DNA of 64,000 nt from Apostichopus japonicus (lineage: Eukaryota > Echinodermata > Holothuroidea > Aspidochirotida > Stichopodidae), in the NCBI RefSeq assembly GCF_037975245.1, contig NC_092562.1, positions 27,455,554-27,519,553 of the forward strand, given 5' to 3'. Positions 27,928 to 42,221 of the stretch are shown here, one piece after another (the stretch's first letter is position 1; each line of letters starts with the position of its first letter). A model generated the notes under the pieces. The model was not told the origin of the DNA, did no database searches, and was given only the letters and a program-made list of their open reading frames with translations. The position numbers and the translations under genes were made by a program.

Positions 27928-27992
27928 TTAGATGTTGCCATATGTTGACTCTGGTGAATCCATATATGGAGCTGACAGAGATCGTAATCATC
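27928..27992 (-). pseudogene. RPTP copy 2 terminal exon, frameshifted
   Basis: Acceptor TTCTCAG, then DDYDLCQL, matching DDYGLCHH of the third copy. Further on, in another frame, PESTYGNI is followed by TAA, matching PEEPVYANI and PAEPEYANI. The two parts differ by one base modulo three because the exon is 7 nt shorter than its 72-nt paralogs. Read without a shift, the frame ends at TGA 27920-27918 with an unrelated tail. It lies about 4 kb from the preceding exon, across a transposon-filled intron. Confidence 0.7.
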
Positions 27993-30900
27993 CTGAGAAT
28001 AATAAATGAAAACATAACCTGTGAGAGAGAATCACCAAAGTTACTGCACACATGTATCATACAACCTATGAAAAACACACCTACCCACAACGGTCATACG
28101 ATCAATATTTTCAACACCAAGCCATTTAAGTGGTTCTGGTTACTTAAAAAATCACATTCTGTCGTTTTCATCGATTGAATACTGACTTATATTTCCCGTG
28201 ACGAATCCCAACGAAAGAATGGTAAATTATCAATTTTAGCTCTCACTGTCTCATGTTATACCTCAGAAGGGCATGCAAGAGATATTAAGCAAGATTGCAA
28301 AAGAGCATATGCAAACAAATTGTTATGCCTACTACGACCAAGTTGGTAAAGTCATTAAACTGGTGGGTGGTGTGGCTACCATCCATCCAGGCCGACTCCT
28401 TTCTCTTTAGGATCCACTTCCGTTACATGGCTAGTGTCAGCGAGAAGCTACTCGGCGAACAAGGTGAGGGTTGGTTCATATAACCAAGGTATAAGTAAAA
28501 AGGACAAGAGACCTTAGTAATAATATACGATCTTTTTAAGGAATTTATATACAGCTCACCTCACTGAGTTTGAGAATCATCTCTCTTGTATGTATGTATG
28601 TATTTTTTTTTTATTTGAGTAGGTTGCTCTCCATGCACTCCTGTCTTCAGACCGGCACCAATATTAGGGATAACGTTCACGTTGGTGTGTGTGTGGGTGC
28701 ATGTGAAGAGATAACTATGGCTTCTCACTTTCCAAAGAGATGTTCCATAGTGGGGCTGGGTGGGTTAGCATATATGAGGTAAGTGCGTGGTTACCAAAAT
28801 CATAAACCAGGTAAGAAGTTTCGGGGAACTTATAACACACAATTACCTCATATAAATATGCATTCATACTAGCAATGTTGGGGAGGTCCTTCCCGAAACA
28901 CTACTGCTCTACCAAAGGAGCCCTCTGCTGAAACTGTTTGGCAAGTAACATGACACAAAGTATGAGGGAGTTTTCCATGACGCAGCCTTTATGACTTCTC
29001 CATTGAGATGTAAGACCTGGCGTTGGCCCCAACGTCAGAAGCTGTTGCCAGTTTTTTGTCTGTTGAGTAGGGCTTGATTAGATTGACAATCCAACTCAAC
29101 AGAGTCAGTTTGAGGTTGTGGTAAAGGAATATCTTGGTAGGATGAATGGCCTCTGTGGCGTACTGACTGGTTTAATTTTCTATAGGTACCACTTTAGTGC
29201 CCTGACTGGACAACAAAGTTTGCCTTCTGTCATTGACGACGATATAGAGGCTAGTGTTGGGAGGAAGATTTCCTCTGGGGTAAATGAGGATGACTGGTTT
29301 GCCAGGAACTCTGACTCAGGTGGTAGGTGTAATCCACTCGGTTCAAACCCAATAAATCCCGGTTTGGTCGCCAAGACGTATAGACAGCTTCGTTGCTTTG
29401 CTGACGCCGATGTAACAATGAAAGATGTCTAAAATGTGACAAATTCCCATGGTGTAAAGAACTGGTTCAATAGATGGTTTGCAAGTTTTTGAAGTATGTG
29501 GTTAATGGACCATGAAGGAGTCAGTTTCTTGAATGGTGGACGACAACTGAATATGCCCTTCAAGACGGGCTAATATTTTGTTAATGCCCACAGTTGTACC
29601 GTCTCAGTCCTTGTGAACTGCCGCTATGGCCAATCTCTGCATTTCTTTATTGTGCTAATTTGTTTTCCTTCATGAAAGAGTTGTGTGAAGAAGCCAGCAA
29701 ATTCTATTGTAGAAGCTTCCATGTGATGGTGAGAGTTAGCGGCAATAGCCCAGCGTAATAGTTAGTTAGTGGCTGCCCACGAGAAGTACTACTTCAATCT
29801 CGAGTGGTATATGCTAGTTGTAGTGACCCAGCGGGCATCTGCTGCCAAAGCAGTAATTTCCGGTGGAATTTTATCTGCTTCCATGTATCTCTGGAAATTT
29901 TCCACACTGAGATGTAGACTGTGAAAGCCTCTGTAGTGAAGTCGGCATCTCACCTGGACTTGTAGGGGTCCTTCTCGGGATGTTTGAGTGAAAGATCTAT
30001 GAGTAGACTCTACAGTAGTGGGAAGCAAGTGTGCTTGTGCAACATGGAGCTATCAGTATCATGTCCCTGTATTTTCGTGTAGCCTCACTGGGACCTTGTG
30101 TAGAAAGCACCACGGAAGGAACGCGCGAGTCAACAGTTCTGTCCAAGGAAATGAGAGTGTATGTGTTGCCCATGGTTCTAGATTAAGTGTTTAGAGCAGA
30201 ACAACAGGAGCTTCTCGTTGTCTGAGGTTGCGAATAGATCCAGAGATGGTCACCTGAATTGCCTCTGAATTGCCTGCTTGATGAAAAGTGTGGATGTCTA
30301 TGTTGTGTTTGTCACACAGTAGAAGGAGGATCCATGTTCTCTGACCTAATAAGAGAGACTTCTCTCCACCTTGGTATTTGATATAAGCCACTGTCGCTGT
30401 GGTATCTGATCAAAGAGACTGTGTGGTTCTATGTAACAGTCTGCCCGAGGCAACGTGTCGCTTGGTCAACCAGGTGAGGAACGTTCACCGGATCCTTTGG
30501 ATTGTACCACTGAAGGTATATCTGTAGTGACTGCATCTGAGGGTTTGCACCTTGATAGGATTCCTTTGTGGTCCGCCATCAGGCCAATCAGTTTGAGCCA
30601 TGATCTCGCCTTTGAATGTTGTTCGGATAGAAAGTCCTTCGTAAGAAGTCACAGGGCGTCTACCTTTCTTCTGTTGGGAGGACCCAGTCCCTTTTTAGAT
30701 CTAATAATGCTCCTAGCTACGTGAGGCCTTTGGGTTGGTGTTAGAGATGACTTACTTTCATTTATTAACCAGCCTATGACCATTGAGGAAAAAGAAGTCA
30801 AGTCTGTGTCTCTCTATGAGTCAGTCCTCTTCCGATCTTGAGACGAATTTTATTGTCTTATTGTTTTACGTGAGTCAATTTCCATGTGCTGTATTTTAAT

Positions 30901-33900
30901 GTTATATCCATCTTATTCTGTACAACGAGCATTTAATTACCCGTGGCGGGTTTAATAAAGTGAATCTTATCTTATCTTATCTCTTACGATAAACAAGTCG
31001 TCGGGTCAATCCTGGGGAGGGATCTCAAAACTGAGTTGCTAAGGACAATCCCAGCCAGGGACCTGTAACTCCGAAGGGGCCTTAAAGACATGTAAGGGTC
31101 TTCGCGGGGACATGAATAAACCTTGGGGAATTGAAAATAAATAGCAACACTAACGTATAGTGTTGGTGATAACTCAGAATTCTAAACCCAGATTTTGTTC
31201 TTCTATTTGCTAATTATGTACGAAGTCTGACCTAGAAATCGGTATATTTTCCTCCCAAAGCTTTAAGAAAACATCAATCATGCATCTAATCCTTATAGTA
31301 ACACTTGAATCTGATCCATTAAACATCAAGGAGGGTTTAACGAATCGACCATCAGTGTACGATGAATCAATGTGAATTGAATCAAATGCAAACAAGCCAA
31401 TATATAAGTATGGGAAATAGCGCTAGTAATTTAACATATCCTAACATGCAATATGTATGGAGATAAAATATAAGGGCCCGAAATGACGTAAACAATGTTG
31501 GCTATAAAAGTCATTAAAAAAAAACACGTATGCAAGAATGGTACTTAGCTAAAACTGCACAAAAACGATGTAGGATTATGTTAGCCACATAGAAGGTAAG
31601 AATAAAAATTCCCCCGTGTCAAAGACTTATGTTATCAATACAATCAAAATTGGACACATTTTCACGACTTTCCATACCAATGGCCAAGAGAGGATGGAGG
31701 AGTTACGGCCTGGAAGGCTGGTAGCCACACCCACTGGTTAACGACTTGACCAATATTAGCATAGTATAAGAGGATAACGCATATGCAGATGAGGTAAGTA
31801 AGTCCATGTTAAATTTTAAAGTACAGATATTTAGTTCAGAAATGCTATTAAAACCACTTTACTGTGTCATATAACAATTTCATGTCCTTAAGACTCTGCC
31901 CTCATTGACTATGATATATGAAGAGCCTATATACAGATACAACAGCACTGTATAAAATACCTGTGTAGGAATACAATGTTGGTTACTTCCTCTCAGTTGC
32001 CTGACTGTACTGAACACATCTACTCTATTCTCTAGTTTCAATCGTTCCATCTCTGATTTGGTTACAAGGAATATGCCAGTTCTTCCAACACCATCACTAC
32101 AGAAAAGAGAAAAAAAACAAATTTACTTCTTTACATGAGTTTTATGATATTAAATTGCGATTTATTTTGGCAACTAATTTAAGTGTACTTATCATATGTA
32201 ATAGATTAGCGAGTGCTTAATGATCTCCCCCTGCCTATAGCAAATGCCGCCTGGGTTCCCTGTTTTTGGCCGACAACATGAGAGTTTGATTATCTACTTG
32301 AGTGCCAGAGTTGGTAATGCTATCAATGGTGAATGCTCCTCTGCAATAATTCATGATTAAACACACAGTGTAATATTTCAGTGGTTAAGCCAAATTTGCC
32401 TTTACACTGGAATGTGGGACCCGTTCACAATTGAGAATGCACCCATACTTTAAGTCTGCAAGGGCGATTACTTCGTTAGTGTGAACGTTCGCGTACCCGC
32501 ACTTCAAGTCCTTATGCATTCTTAAGAATAATCCTCCTTTCATGGTTTCTTCAATCCCTTTTTATTTCTAAATAAGTTAATGTGAATGGTCGCAAACTTA
32601 TAGGGACCCGAGGTTTTAGTTATAATATCCGCTATATCCAGTTGCTTTTTAGCGGGTATTTTTGAACGTGCAGTAGACATAAGATTTTTGAAGAGGCCAT
32701 AATCGGTAGCTTTATGTTTATTTCGATGATTTTGGAATCAGTTGCTACGACGGTTACTAAAAGGATAACACCATTACGTATTGCTTAGCCTAAAATGGGG
32801 TTACTTTAGCGTACCGAAGACCTTACAATTGGTCTTTATGCCTTCGATGTTGAATTAGCCTCAAATACGATTATCAGCAGTAAAAACCTGGGTTAACGTC
32901 TACTGGTATGTAGTGGTACAGATTAGTTTGAAATTTGAATATATACATTATACTGTTTATGTGCAATGATTGAACGTTATGGCGAAGTTGTGTAAGGAGT
33001 AGTACGTACCACATTAGTACAACATATTTGGCAACGGCAAACCACAGAGAAATGTAAACAGCTGGTATGAATTTTTCAGGTCTGCACAGTAAATTAATCT
33101 CGCAAGCGGACTTAATACGAAACTCACCCATTCTTAAATGTGAACACGTCATTTTCCTAATTGATAATCCTTCTCGCGGACTTAATATCAACAATAGCCC
33201 TAAGTCCTGCTTTTTTTAATGTGAACAAGGCTGTAGTGCTGGCCATTAAAGCACTTGTGTTTATAATCATTGGCGGGGGGGGGGGGGGGGTCAGTTGATG
33301 CTATCAAGTAACAAATTATTAATGCTCAAGTGACTTTAAGGAGGACGTTTTTTCTAAAGTCAGACTTGACCATCATGTTGCAATTGAAAAAAAATTCAAA
33401 AGTAGTAGAAGACCAAACAGAAACAATATTAATAGACGGCTAGATATATGTAGGAGTGGAAATTTGAGTACCCTAAAATGCCATGAACAATTCTGCTATA
33501 AAACAAGCAAAATATCAAACTTCTTTTCTCAACTGCAAATTTTGTGTAACAAATGATTTATACCATTCATATTCCCACCAATGATTTCATCAGTACTGAA
33601 ATCAGCAAGTGATGTGTAGAGAGCAGCAAATCTGCAAGAGATTTCCATCAGGCTCACGAAAATGAATTCCGCCCACAATCTTTCACCTATAGCATGTGCA
33701 AGCACTTAAGACAGCCTAACGGTTAAGCACCCTATATTTACTACAGTGTTTCTCCGTGGCTCTCGTAAGGAAGTCAATTTGAAACCCAATATTGGGTTAG
33801 CACTCGAGTTAATTTATAAGGATGAAATTCAACACGAGACAATTAGATTGACAGAGATTTAATTTAAGAGGTTTCTTTCTGCAGTTTCCTGCATTTCATA

Positions 33901-36900
33901 TTTCAAAATCACCATTGACCTAGTCCTGTTGATTCTATAACAGTTGTGCTGTAGTAATATAGATTCTGACAAATATAATAAAACCCTGTGGAACAAGGAA
34001 ACTGCCAACATTGGCTATGCTGTGCATCCTAGTATTATATGGAGAACAAGGAAGTATAGACATAAGAGCGTATAAACTTGATACGCCCAAAACAAGTTTG
34101 GAAATGACAAATCCACATGCATACAGGAAATGAGGAAGGTAACTGTATCAGTTCTCCATGGAAGCTCATCCCGTAAAACAAACATACCTTACTATATCAT
34201 ATATCTTTGGCATTCAACATGGTCACCACGAGGTAGTAAATTCTGCACACATATTGCCATATTGTTATCGGGTAGGCTTATCCGATAGGTAAAATCAATG
34301 CAGGTTGGGAGCAAACTCTGCGATAATTGTTTGGTATTTGTAATATAATTATCAATCATGGCTAGTAGTACATAATACATCTAAATAAAGGCTGTCCACA
34401 ATAAAAGTTCTGGCACTTGCTGAAGCCAAATGCTGCCACACATGAAAACTTTGCCTGCTACATGCCATTTATAAAATAGTATGACAAAACGTTGTCATTT
34501 CGTGCCACATGTCTATTCAAGAAATGTGTGAGGATGCCTCTTCCAATCACAATTCAAAGTCATAGTGTCAATAAGGGATTGTAAAGAACAAGATCTCTTA
34601 ACAAATTACTTCCTCAGTGTTTTTCACAAGGAAGCCTTATGAGCACAACTACAATCATAAAAATATGATTCTTCAATAAATTTCTAGACATTATAATTAC
34701 TTCTTTCCGCTGGCAGACATGATATTTGACCATTCCTTGCAATCCATTATTTTTTCCAATGTTGGATTGTAGTTTTGCCTAGCATTGACTAATTCCTAGC
34801 AACACAATATGATCAACTGTATTAAGATGATCTCTGTTGCTAGGCAGCGGGGTTCAGTGTTACCTTTCAAGATCACTGTCAAAGCAAAACATATGATATG
34901 TCGAAATCTGTGTATTTTTGAATGAAATTATAAATCAAATACTGTACTGGCCTTTAGTACTTGCAAATTTTCGTCCAATATCATTGAACTTCATCTGGCA
35001 ACTGCAGAGGTGTAGATCCGATATTGATGGATTGTTCACATGAGTCGACGGGAAATAACAGCTATTGATTCCATGCATGTTGAAAGTTGCAAACGCAACC
35101 TCCCTCTTTTATTGGGGGAGGTTTCTCCACGCGTTCCCAAATGGCTTCCCTAACTCCTCGTTCAAACCACCTCTCTTCACGATCTAGAATGACAACGTCT
35201 TTGGGATCAATTTGGTGCCCAGTTGTTTGGGCGTGTGTGTACACCGCTGAATCCGGTTGATTATCGCTTGAACTTGGGCGGCGATTCTGGGCAACACGGG
35301 CTTTTATAGACTGTTTTGTTTCACCAACATATGATTCAGGACAGTCTTGTTGTGCACACTTAATCCCATAAACTAGATTAGATTGTTTGTCTCTGGGGGT
35401 CTTGTCCTTAAAGTGGACAAGTTTGCCGCGTAGTTTGTTGGTCGGCTTGAATGCGGTGTTTATGTCAAAAAGATTGTACACGTTCTTTACTCTCTCAGAG
35501 ACACCCAAATAATAGGGGATGGTTATCAACGTTTTGGTTGTTGATTCAGAATCAGGGTTGGCGTTGTTAGAGCACTGGTTTGTATCTGGCTTTTGTTTTT
35601 TAGCCTTTTCAAATGCCCAGTTTGGATAACCGCACCTCTTTAGCGCTCCTTCAATGTGATCTTTCTCCGATGGAATGTCACTTTGATCACTGATGATTGT
35701 ATCGGCTCGGTAGTGGAGGTGCGGATGACGCCAAGCTTATGGATGAGCAGGTGGTGTGACCCAAATTGCAGGTAGTGATCTCTGTGGGTCGGCTTGCGAT
35801 ACACCACCGTGTTAAGTTTGCGTTTAGGATTTATCTGAACAAGGCAATCCAGGAAAGCGAGGTTGTTGTTATGACACTCTTCTTGCGTGAATTTGATGTT
35901 GGTGTTAATACTGTTGATGTGCGTGAAAAAGTTATCTTGTTCGTCCTTACTGGTGATAACAAAGGTGTCATCGACGAAACGGAGCCACAACTTCGGGGAT
36001 ACACCTGGATAAGTGTTTAGAGCACGCTGTTCAAATCATTCCATAACAAGATTGGCAATAATTGGAGAAATGGGATTCCACATGGAACAGCCATATAATT
36101 GTCTGTAAAACAGCTCATTGTTGGAAAAATAAGTGGTTTCCAGACAGTATTTGATTTATAATTTCATTCACTATACTACAACTGGATGAATCATAACATT
36201 CATCAACATCTGTGTATTTTTCTTATAATCCTCTAATGATGTAGAAAGAATATATTACTTTACCTAGGCTGCCATGTTTGGCTTCTAAACTGTTTCAATC
36301 CTTCATTCATGACAATAGTTGAGAGCAATATTTCCCCAAATTTTAGGATTGTGGAAGTTTTATTCAAAAACATGCGAAAGGCAGCCTTAAGCAATTGATC
36401 CCTAAACTAGCATGGGCATATGAAATTCCAAATCTGTAAAACTTTACTCAGAGCAATGTTATGCGTTGTAAATTTCCAGTCTTTTTACATATCTAGAATA
36501 CTATGTGTCACTATATAATCCCTCTAATATTATGTAATACTAACATGCAGTGACCAACTGGAAGTCCTTTTGCTGCAATGCCATCTAGTAATGTATCCAT
36601 TTCATGAATGAGTCTTGTGATATCGAAAAGGTTCTCCTCATCCCAAGACTTCAAGTGCATGCGATGGACTTTCATGACTCTCTGAAACAGAAAGAACATA
36701 GGAACCACAACTGAGTGAAGAAGTTTTCCAAATGCATAACTGATTCTCATAGTTTCCTAGAATTAATCAGAGAAATGTTCTTCGCGGAAGAAGGGCAACA
36801 GAGGGGTTGTGGGTGTGGGTGTTATTACATAGGTTCTATGGATTGGTTTTGCTAGCTATTTAGTTCATTAACCGTACATCAGAGGTGGAACTCTCCTGTT

Positions 36901-39900
36901 GCATTTTCTTCAAACTCCTAAAAATTAAATTACCTGAAACTAACAGATGTGGGTTTCAGTTTCTGACAACCTAAATAAACACTGAATACACTTGATTATA
37001 TAAATGGTACCCTCACTATCCTGGCTGCATAGCAACAACCTGTTATTAGTTATAAGGGATGCAAACTTGTCTGCAGACGATTGACTTATTAACCAGTATA
37101 TATTTCCCAAAACTAACTTTTCTCAGTCGAAGACTGTTTATGACTCAGACGTTGAGGGTTTAAGTGAAAGACACATCTTATCCATTCAAGTAGACTTTCT
37201 TATTCAATATTTACGATATACTATGCTTTTAGTAACTTATTTCAGAAAGCAGTTTCATAGCATTGTTCTTCACCTTAAATGGGGAATATGGATTTATCAA
37301 AGATCTAAGAGATAACTTTACAATTTGGATGATTTAAGTGAACAACTATGCGCCACAGGGAATGAATACGTTCAGTTACCTTTTCATAAATGTGAGATAT
37401 CTTGAACATTCTATGAACATAGAACCCTTTATTCTCTTGAAATGTCAGCTCCAAAGTCATGTGACCAACTTCAAATGGACACGAGTCCGTCCAATACTTG
37501 CAGCAACTCTGTAAATGGAAACATCAAAGTAAGATACCATATGATGAATTAAAAACACAAAATAATTCACCACATTATGCTACAATTATTCGATTTAAAC
37601 TTATTCGATTAGGTCAGCATAGATGTGCTTAATTACTGAGGAAAAAAAGCAAACACATGTACAGCTAGAACAGGATTTGAAACCAGTGACCTCATCACAT
37701 CAAAAGGTAACTACAGTTTTATCAATAGTTCTAAGCACTAAGGTAAATATATAGAGATTTATCAATAGTTCTAAGCATTAAGGTAACTACAGTTATTTGT
37801 TAATATTTCAATGTAGGTAACTACAATGAGTTGTAAAGATTTCTATGCATTTAGGTAACTACAGTGATTTGTCAATATATCTATGCCTTAAGGTAACCAT
37901 AGCGGTTTGTCAATATTTTTGAACCTTATAGTAACTATTTATGTCATTTAGGTACCAATTAGACTCCATTCTTTACTAAAATCTTTACTGAAATCAACTG
38001 GAAGAATAAAAACTAAGGAGTCCTGTATGACAAATGAAATCAACAAGTAAAGTGTTTGGTATCAAATTAAAGAGAGGGGGCAACCGATCATACAGACATG
38101 AGGCAATGAATAATGAAACCAAGGATCTTTACATCTATCAATGCATGCAAAGGAGGTAAAATGTAAAGACTTATCATAATAGTGTTCAATGAATACCAAT
38201 CAGAAACTAAAATTTGCAAAAGAATTAGAAGTATAATTAAAATAAATCCAAAAATAGGAATACTTCTTGGAAAATAATATAAATCTAACATTAACTGAAA
38301 TATTTTTTCTACATGCCAGCAGAACATTGCAATGATATAAATCAAACATGCAATAGAAAAATGGCTAGTATCCTCTGTCAATATGATGAAACTATGTATT
38401 TAAGCCCATGATTGAAACAATAATGTGACTAAAATAGCTGTTATCCTACGCATCTTCACCTAATGAGAAACTAACTACATCTGAGCCACTCTGGAGATAG
38501 ATGTTACTATGTATTAAAGCCCATGATTGACAATATTTGATTAAATGGCTGTTATCCTACACATCTTTACCTAATGTAAAACTATCTACATCTGAGCCAC
38601 TCTGGATATATATGGTACTATGTAACCCTTAAAGCCAATGATTGACATATGGGATTAAATGGCTGTTATCCTACACATCTTTACCTAATGCAAAACTAAC
38701 TACATCTGAGCCAATCTGGAGGAAGATGTAACTATGTATTTAAGCCCATGATTGAGAAAATAATGTGACTAAAATGGCTACTATCCTACATGTCTTTACA
38801 TAATGTGTAAATAAATACATCTGAGCCATTCTGAAGATAGCTGTAGCATTTAAACATTAAGAATAACATACGTATCATGAAAGAGGAAATTCATCATGCA
38901 CATGAGACCTTATTAGTTTTCAGTTTTGTTTTTAATTTGAGGAAAAAGTAATTGAACAAAGCTGGCTGTTTGAACAATTGCTACTGGCTTTTAATGCAAT
39001 TAATATGGTAAATGAACCACTTTCTATAACCATCTTTCATTCATCAGACCTATATTGATTTTGTTTGATAAGGTAAGTTGTATGGAATTAGTTCCCTTGT
39101 CATAGCGCATGATCTGTACTTTTTTTCCAATGAAAGTGAAGCTTATTAAGGGTACATTAGTAGCTGTGAAAAGGAAGTAGGATAATTGTTTCACATTTCA
39201 CGGGCAGAACAAACAATAAGACTCAATTTGATGAACATCTACCATGAAACAACTAGTACGCACCATCACACGCTATATACTGTGGTCTACATCCTGGGGT
39301 AATGAAGGGGTCACCCTGGTGAGAGGAATAGAATACGATCGATCAAAAACCATCTGCTATGGTCTACATCATGTGGTAATGAAGGTATTCCCCTGGGGAG
39401 AATAATTAGATCACTATCCATCACACACCATCACACATCATCTACTGTGGTCTACTTCCTTGGGTTATGAAGGTACTCCCCTGAAGAGAAAATTATATTA
39501 CCATCCATAACACACACTATACTATGGTCTACTTCCTGGGGGTAATGAAGGGGTTAACCTGGTGAGAAGAATAGAATACCATCCATCACAATCCATCTGC
39601 TATGTTCTACATCCTGTGGTAATGAAGGGGTGCTCCTGGGGAAAAGAACTATATTACCATCCTTAACTTTAACATTTTGTAATTACCAAGGCTTTTCTAA
39701 CATGAAATGCTTATATGCGAAATTAACCAAATGATCCAAATGATTAATCTACAAAGCTAATATTACAAGAATAGCTTCTCATATTTTAGGATACTTAGTG
39801 AAGTTAATTTTACCTCATCCTTTGGATTCAGTGGGTTAAGCATTACAATAAGAGGGCACTTCCATCCATAGATCAGAGACCAGAAATTTTCGACAGTGGC

Positions 39901-42136
39901 TGGTAATGGAGACTGAGTTGCAATGAAGGCTTCCTTTTTGGTCAAGGACTGGATGAAATATGACAAATATATGTAGTAAGTTAATGCCACTTTTGAACAA
40001 TAAAACATAATACAAGCTCGATAGAAGCTGTGGAATCAGAGATTAAAGAGGTCAGGTGAAATCATTGAAGTACTATTGCAGCCACCAAATGTTGTGATTA
40101 GTAGCTGAGGACTGTTTACAGAATAATTACAGCAATCCTTGATAAATATTCCCCCTGCTATTAAATGAATAAAGCAGAGAGAGATTCCTCAAATAAATCA
40201 CACCGATCGCTGAAACATTCGTTGCATCCAACAAACAATTATCTCTCACTTTTACTAGTGATTGATATTTACAATTTTTATATAAACAGCTAGCATTTTG
40301 TTAAGTTAAATTTTCTTAACTATGTGGGTAACCATTTTGACACTGATGAAGCCGGAAATTCATCGATGCTAATCGTTGATATATTTGCTATTATTACAAC
40401 ATTTGAAATAACTTATTTAAAGAACATTTTAGCATCTCTACACACTTTAATTTTTCCATTTGTACCAGTTAAATATCTTATTGTGAATTATAAAAATATA
40501 AAAAGAATCAAGATGATGAAGTTATTGAATTGAAAGGCTTCAAGCATTTAAAACAATTCTGGAATGTTTTTCATCTAAGTCAAAGCATCTATATCAGAAA
40601 GCGATGAACAAGCAATTGCAAGGAATTCTTACAGATGTGAAACAGGCATTAATGAAGTTACTTGGCTGGGAATTGCTCTGGCTTTCAATGAAAGGACGCT
40701 TTGATTCAATTGCAAAAAAACATGAAATGTAGCAATATGAGTTATCATTCATCAATAACATACGTTAAAGGATAACAAGTGCAGAACTATTAACAACTTA
40801 ATTTCTGTTTCAACAGCAAACGGAATATTTTGCTGTGAGAGATAATTTAGATAATGACAATGATACCATCTAAAGTACTTGACAACAGTCGTAGTGCCCT
40901 AAAGTCATCAACTTTTAGCTCACATTGGTCAACCACTGGAGTCTTGGGTCACCTGTGATCCTTGCATTCTATTGTGACTGAGTTAATGATAAAAATCATC
41001 TAACTACAATATCTGCAGATCAAAGGTTGACCTTAGAAGTCCTTAGCTATGCAGATAGACATAACTGACAGAATAAGGGCTTAAGCAAGTATTTCTTGCG
41101 GCCAAAATTTGTTAATATTACTGCTATAACATGAAAACCCTTAAGTGACACGTATTCGGGAATGTAAAGTCAAAGCAGCTAGTAAAAGATTGCTCTACAA
41201 ATCACATATCAGTGTACAAAGCATGTGGTTTGATTACTATGTAGCACAACCCAAAGAGGTTCAGTCTTCTATAGGCACATATAATGAACATTTTACTGAC
41301 TGGTGTTACTATGGTGTTACATATAATGCGATAAACCTTAGTTCTACTTTCATGAGTATTTAAGCTGTCCATCGTTACATATTTCTAAAGTTTAATATTT
41401 CTATTGGGATGTTTGTTGTACTAAAGCTACATCTGAAGCCTGCACCAGTGCCTTAATTGCTAGTGTCTTGTGGATGGAATCTTGCATATCTGTTAGCTCT
41501 GGCAGCTCATTCTTCCCATTGTTTTACACTTACCTGGTAACAATGATGGGAATCTGGACTTGTCTGCCTCTTCTGGAAGAACTTCATTAGCTTTCTTCAA
41601 CCTTTTGTCAAATTTCGCTAAAAGCTGGGATGAAAAAAATGTTAATGCTATAATTTTTCTGGAAACTGGAAAATGAAAATACAGCAAATTATGGTGAACC
41701 AGGTTATCAATCTTCCCCTTGCTACAACCAATTAAATTTCCAGACCTCTGACATCTCTTAATGTCTGTCACTATATTGTATAAGTTTTAAATGTTAGAGA
41801 AAAAATATGCACTGCATGCTGGTTAAAATAAAACATCATGGATAAAATGAAGAATTAAGAACAATGCAGTTAATGATGAATAAAATGAGAATACAGTGTC
41901 TGATCTTTGTTCAAAGTATTATATTTGACTGTTCATGTGCTGAGTGGTGATTTTTGTACTCACAGAATATTCCCTGACAAGTTTCTCCCGGTTGTCATGG
42001 ATACTAAATGATGCAATATCTTTTGCTGATATCACAGTATCTCCACTCAGATAAAATTCCAAGAGACATTCATGTAGAAATCTGAATTGAGCCTGTCAAT
42101 AAAGCAATATGCCAACACTATATGATACTAAAATAT

Positions 42137-42221
<85 letters not shown>

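Larger units (their letters stand above)
28600..30850 (-). mobile_element. Decayed tyrosine-recombinase retroelement (DIRS/Ngaro-like)
   Basis: Minus-strand fragments in the order RT end, RNase H, tyrosine recombinase, the arrangement of DIRS-type elements. The RT end (about 30790-30700) reads GWLINESKSSLTPTQ. RNase H (30410-30190) reads TVAYIKYQGGEKS and DIHTFHQAG. The recombinase N-terminal part (30028-29780) has ARWVTTTSIYHSRLK. Its catalytic region has EEIFLPTL and CPVRALKWYL (29374-29180), and near 28960 AASWKTPSYFVSCYL contains the likely nucleophilic Tyr. In-frame stops and shifts occur throughout, so it is dead. The 5' side is cut at about 30840 next to a LINE-like tail. It lies in the last intron of RPTP copy 2. 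Confidence 0.6.
34920..36208 (-). mobile_element. 5'-truncated Penelope-like element with 14-bp target duplication
   Basis: Contains a reverse transcriptase end and a GIY-YIG endonuclease, the diagnostic pair of Penelope-like retroelements. It is flanked by identical 14-bp copies of ATCTGTGTATTTTT at 34906-34919 and 36209-36222. A 27-bp inverted repeat lies just inside the ends: 34919-34945 is complementary to 36144-36170. Variable-length target duplications and inverted terminal portions are known for this superfamily. The RT N-terminal half is missing, as expected from 5' truncation. A hammerhead-like motif lies at 34968-34997 (-). Confidence 0.85.

Noticed and set aside
29118-29432. 104-codon plus-strand frame
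   Set aside because: Shadow of the minus-strand recombinase fragment, which has recognisable motifs.
35766-36020. 84-codon plus-strand frame
   Set aside because: Antisense of the Penelope-like reverse transcriptase.
37665-37720. Minus-strand B-box-like GGTTTCAAATCC, possible second SINE
   Set aside because: No convincing A box or tail; a single motif is not enough.
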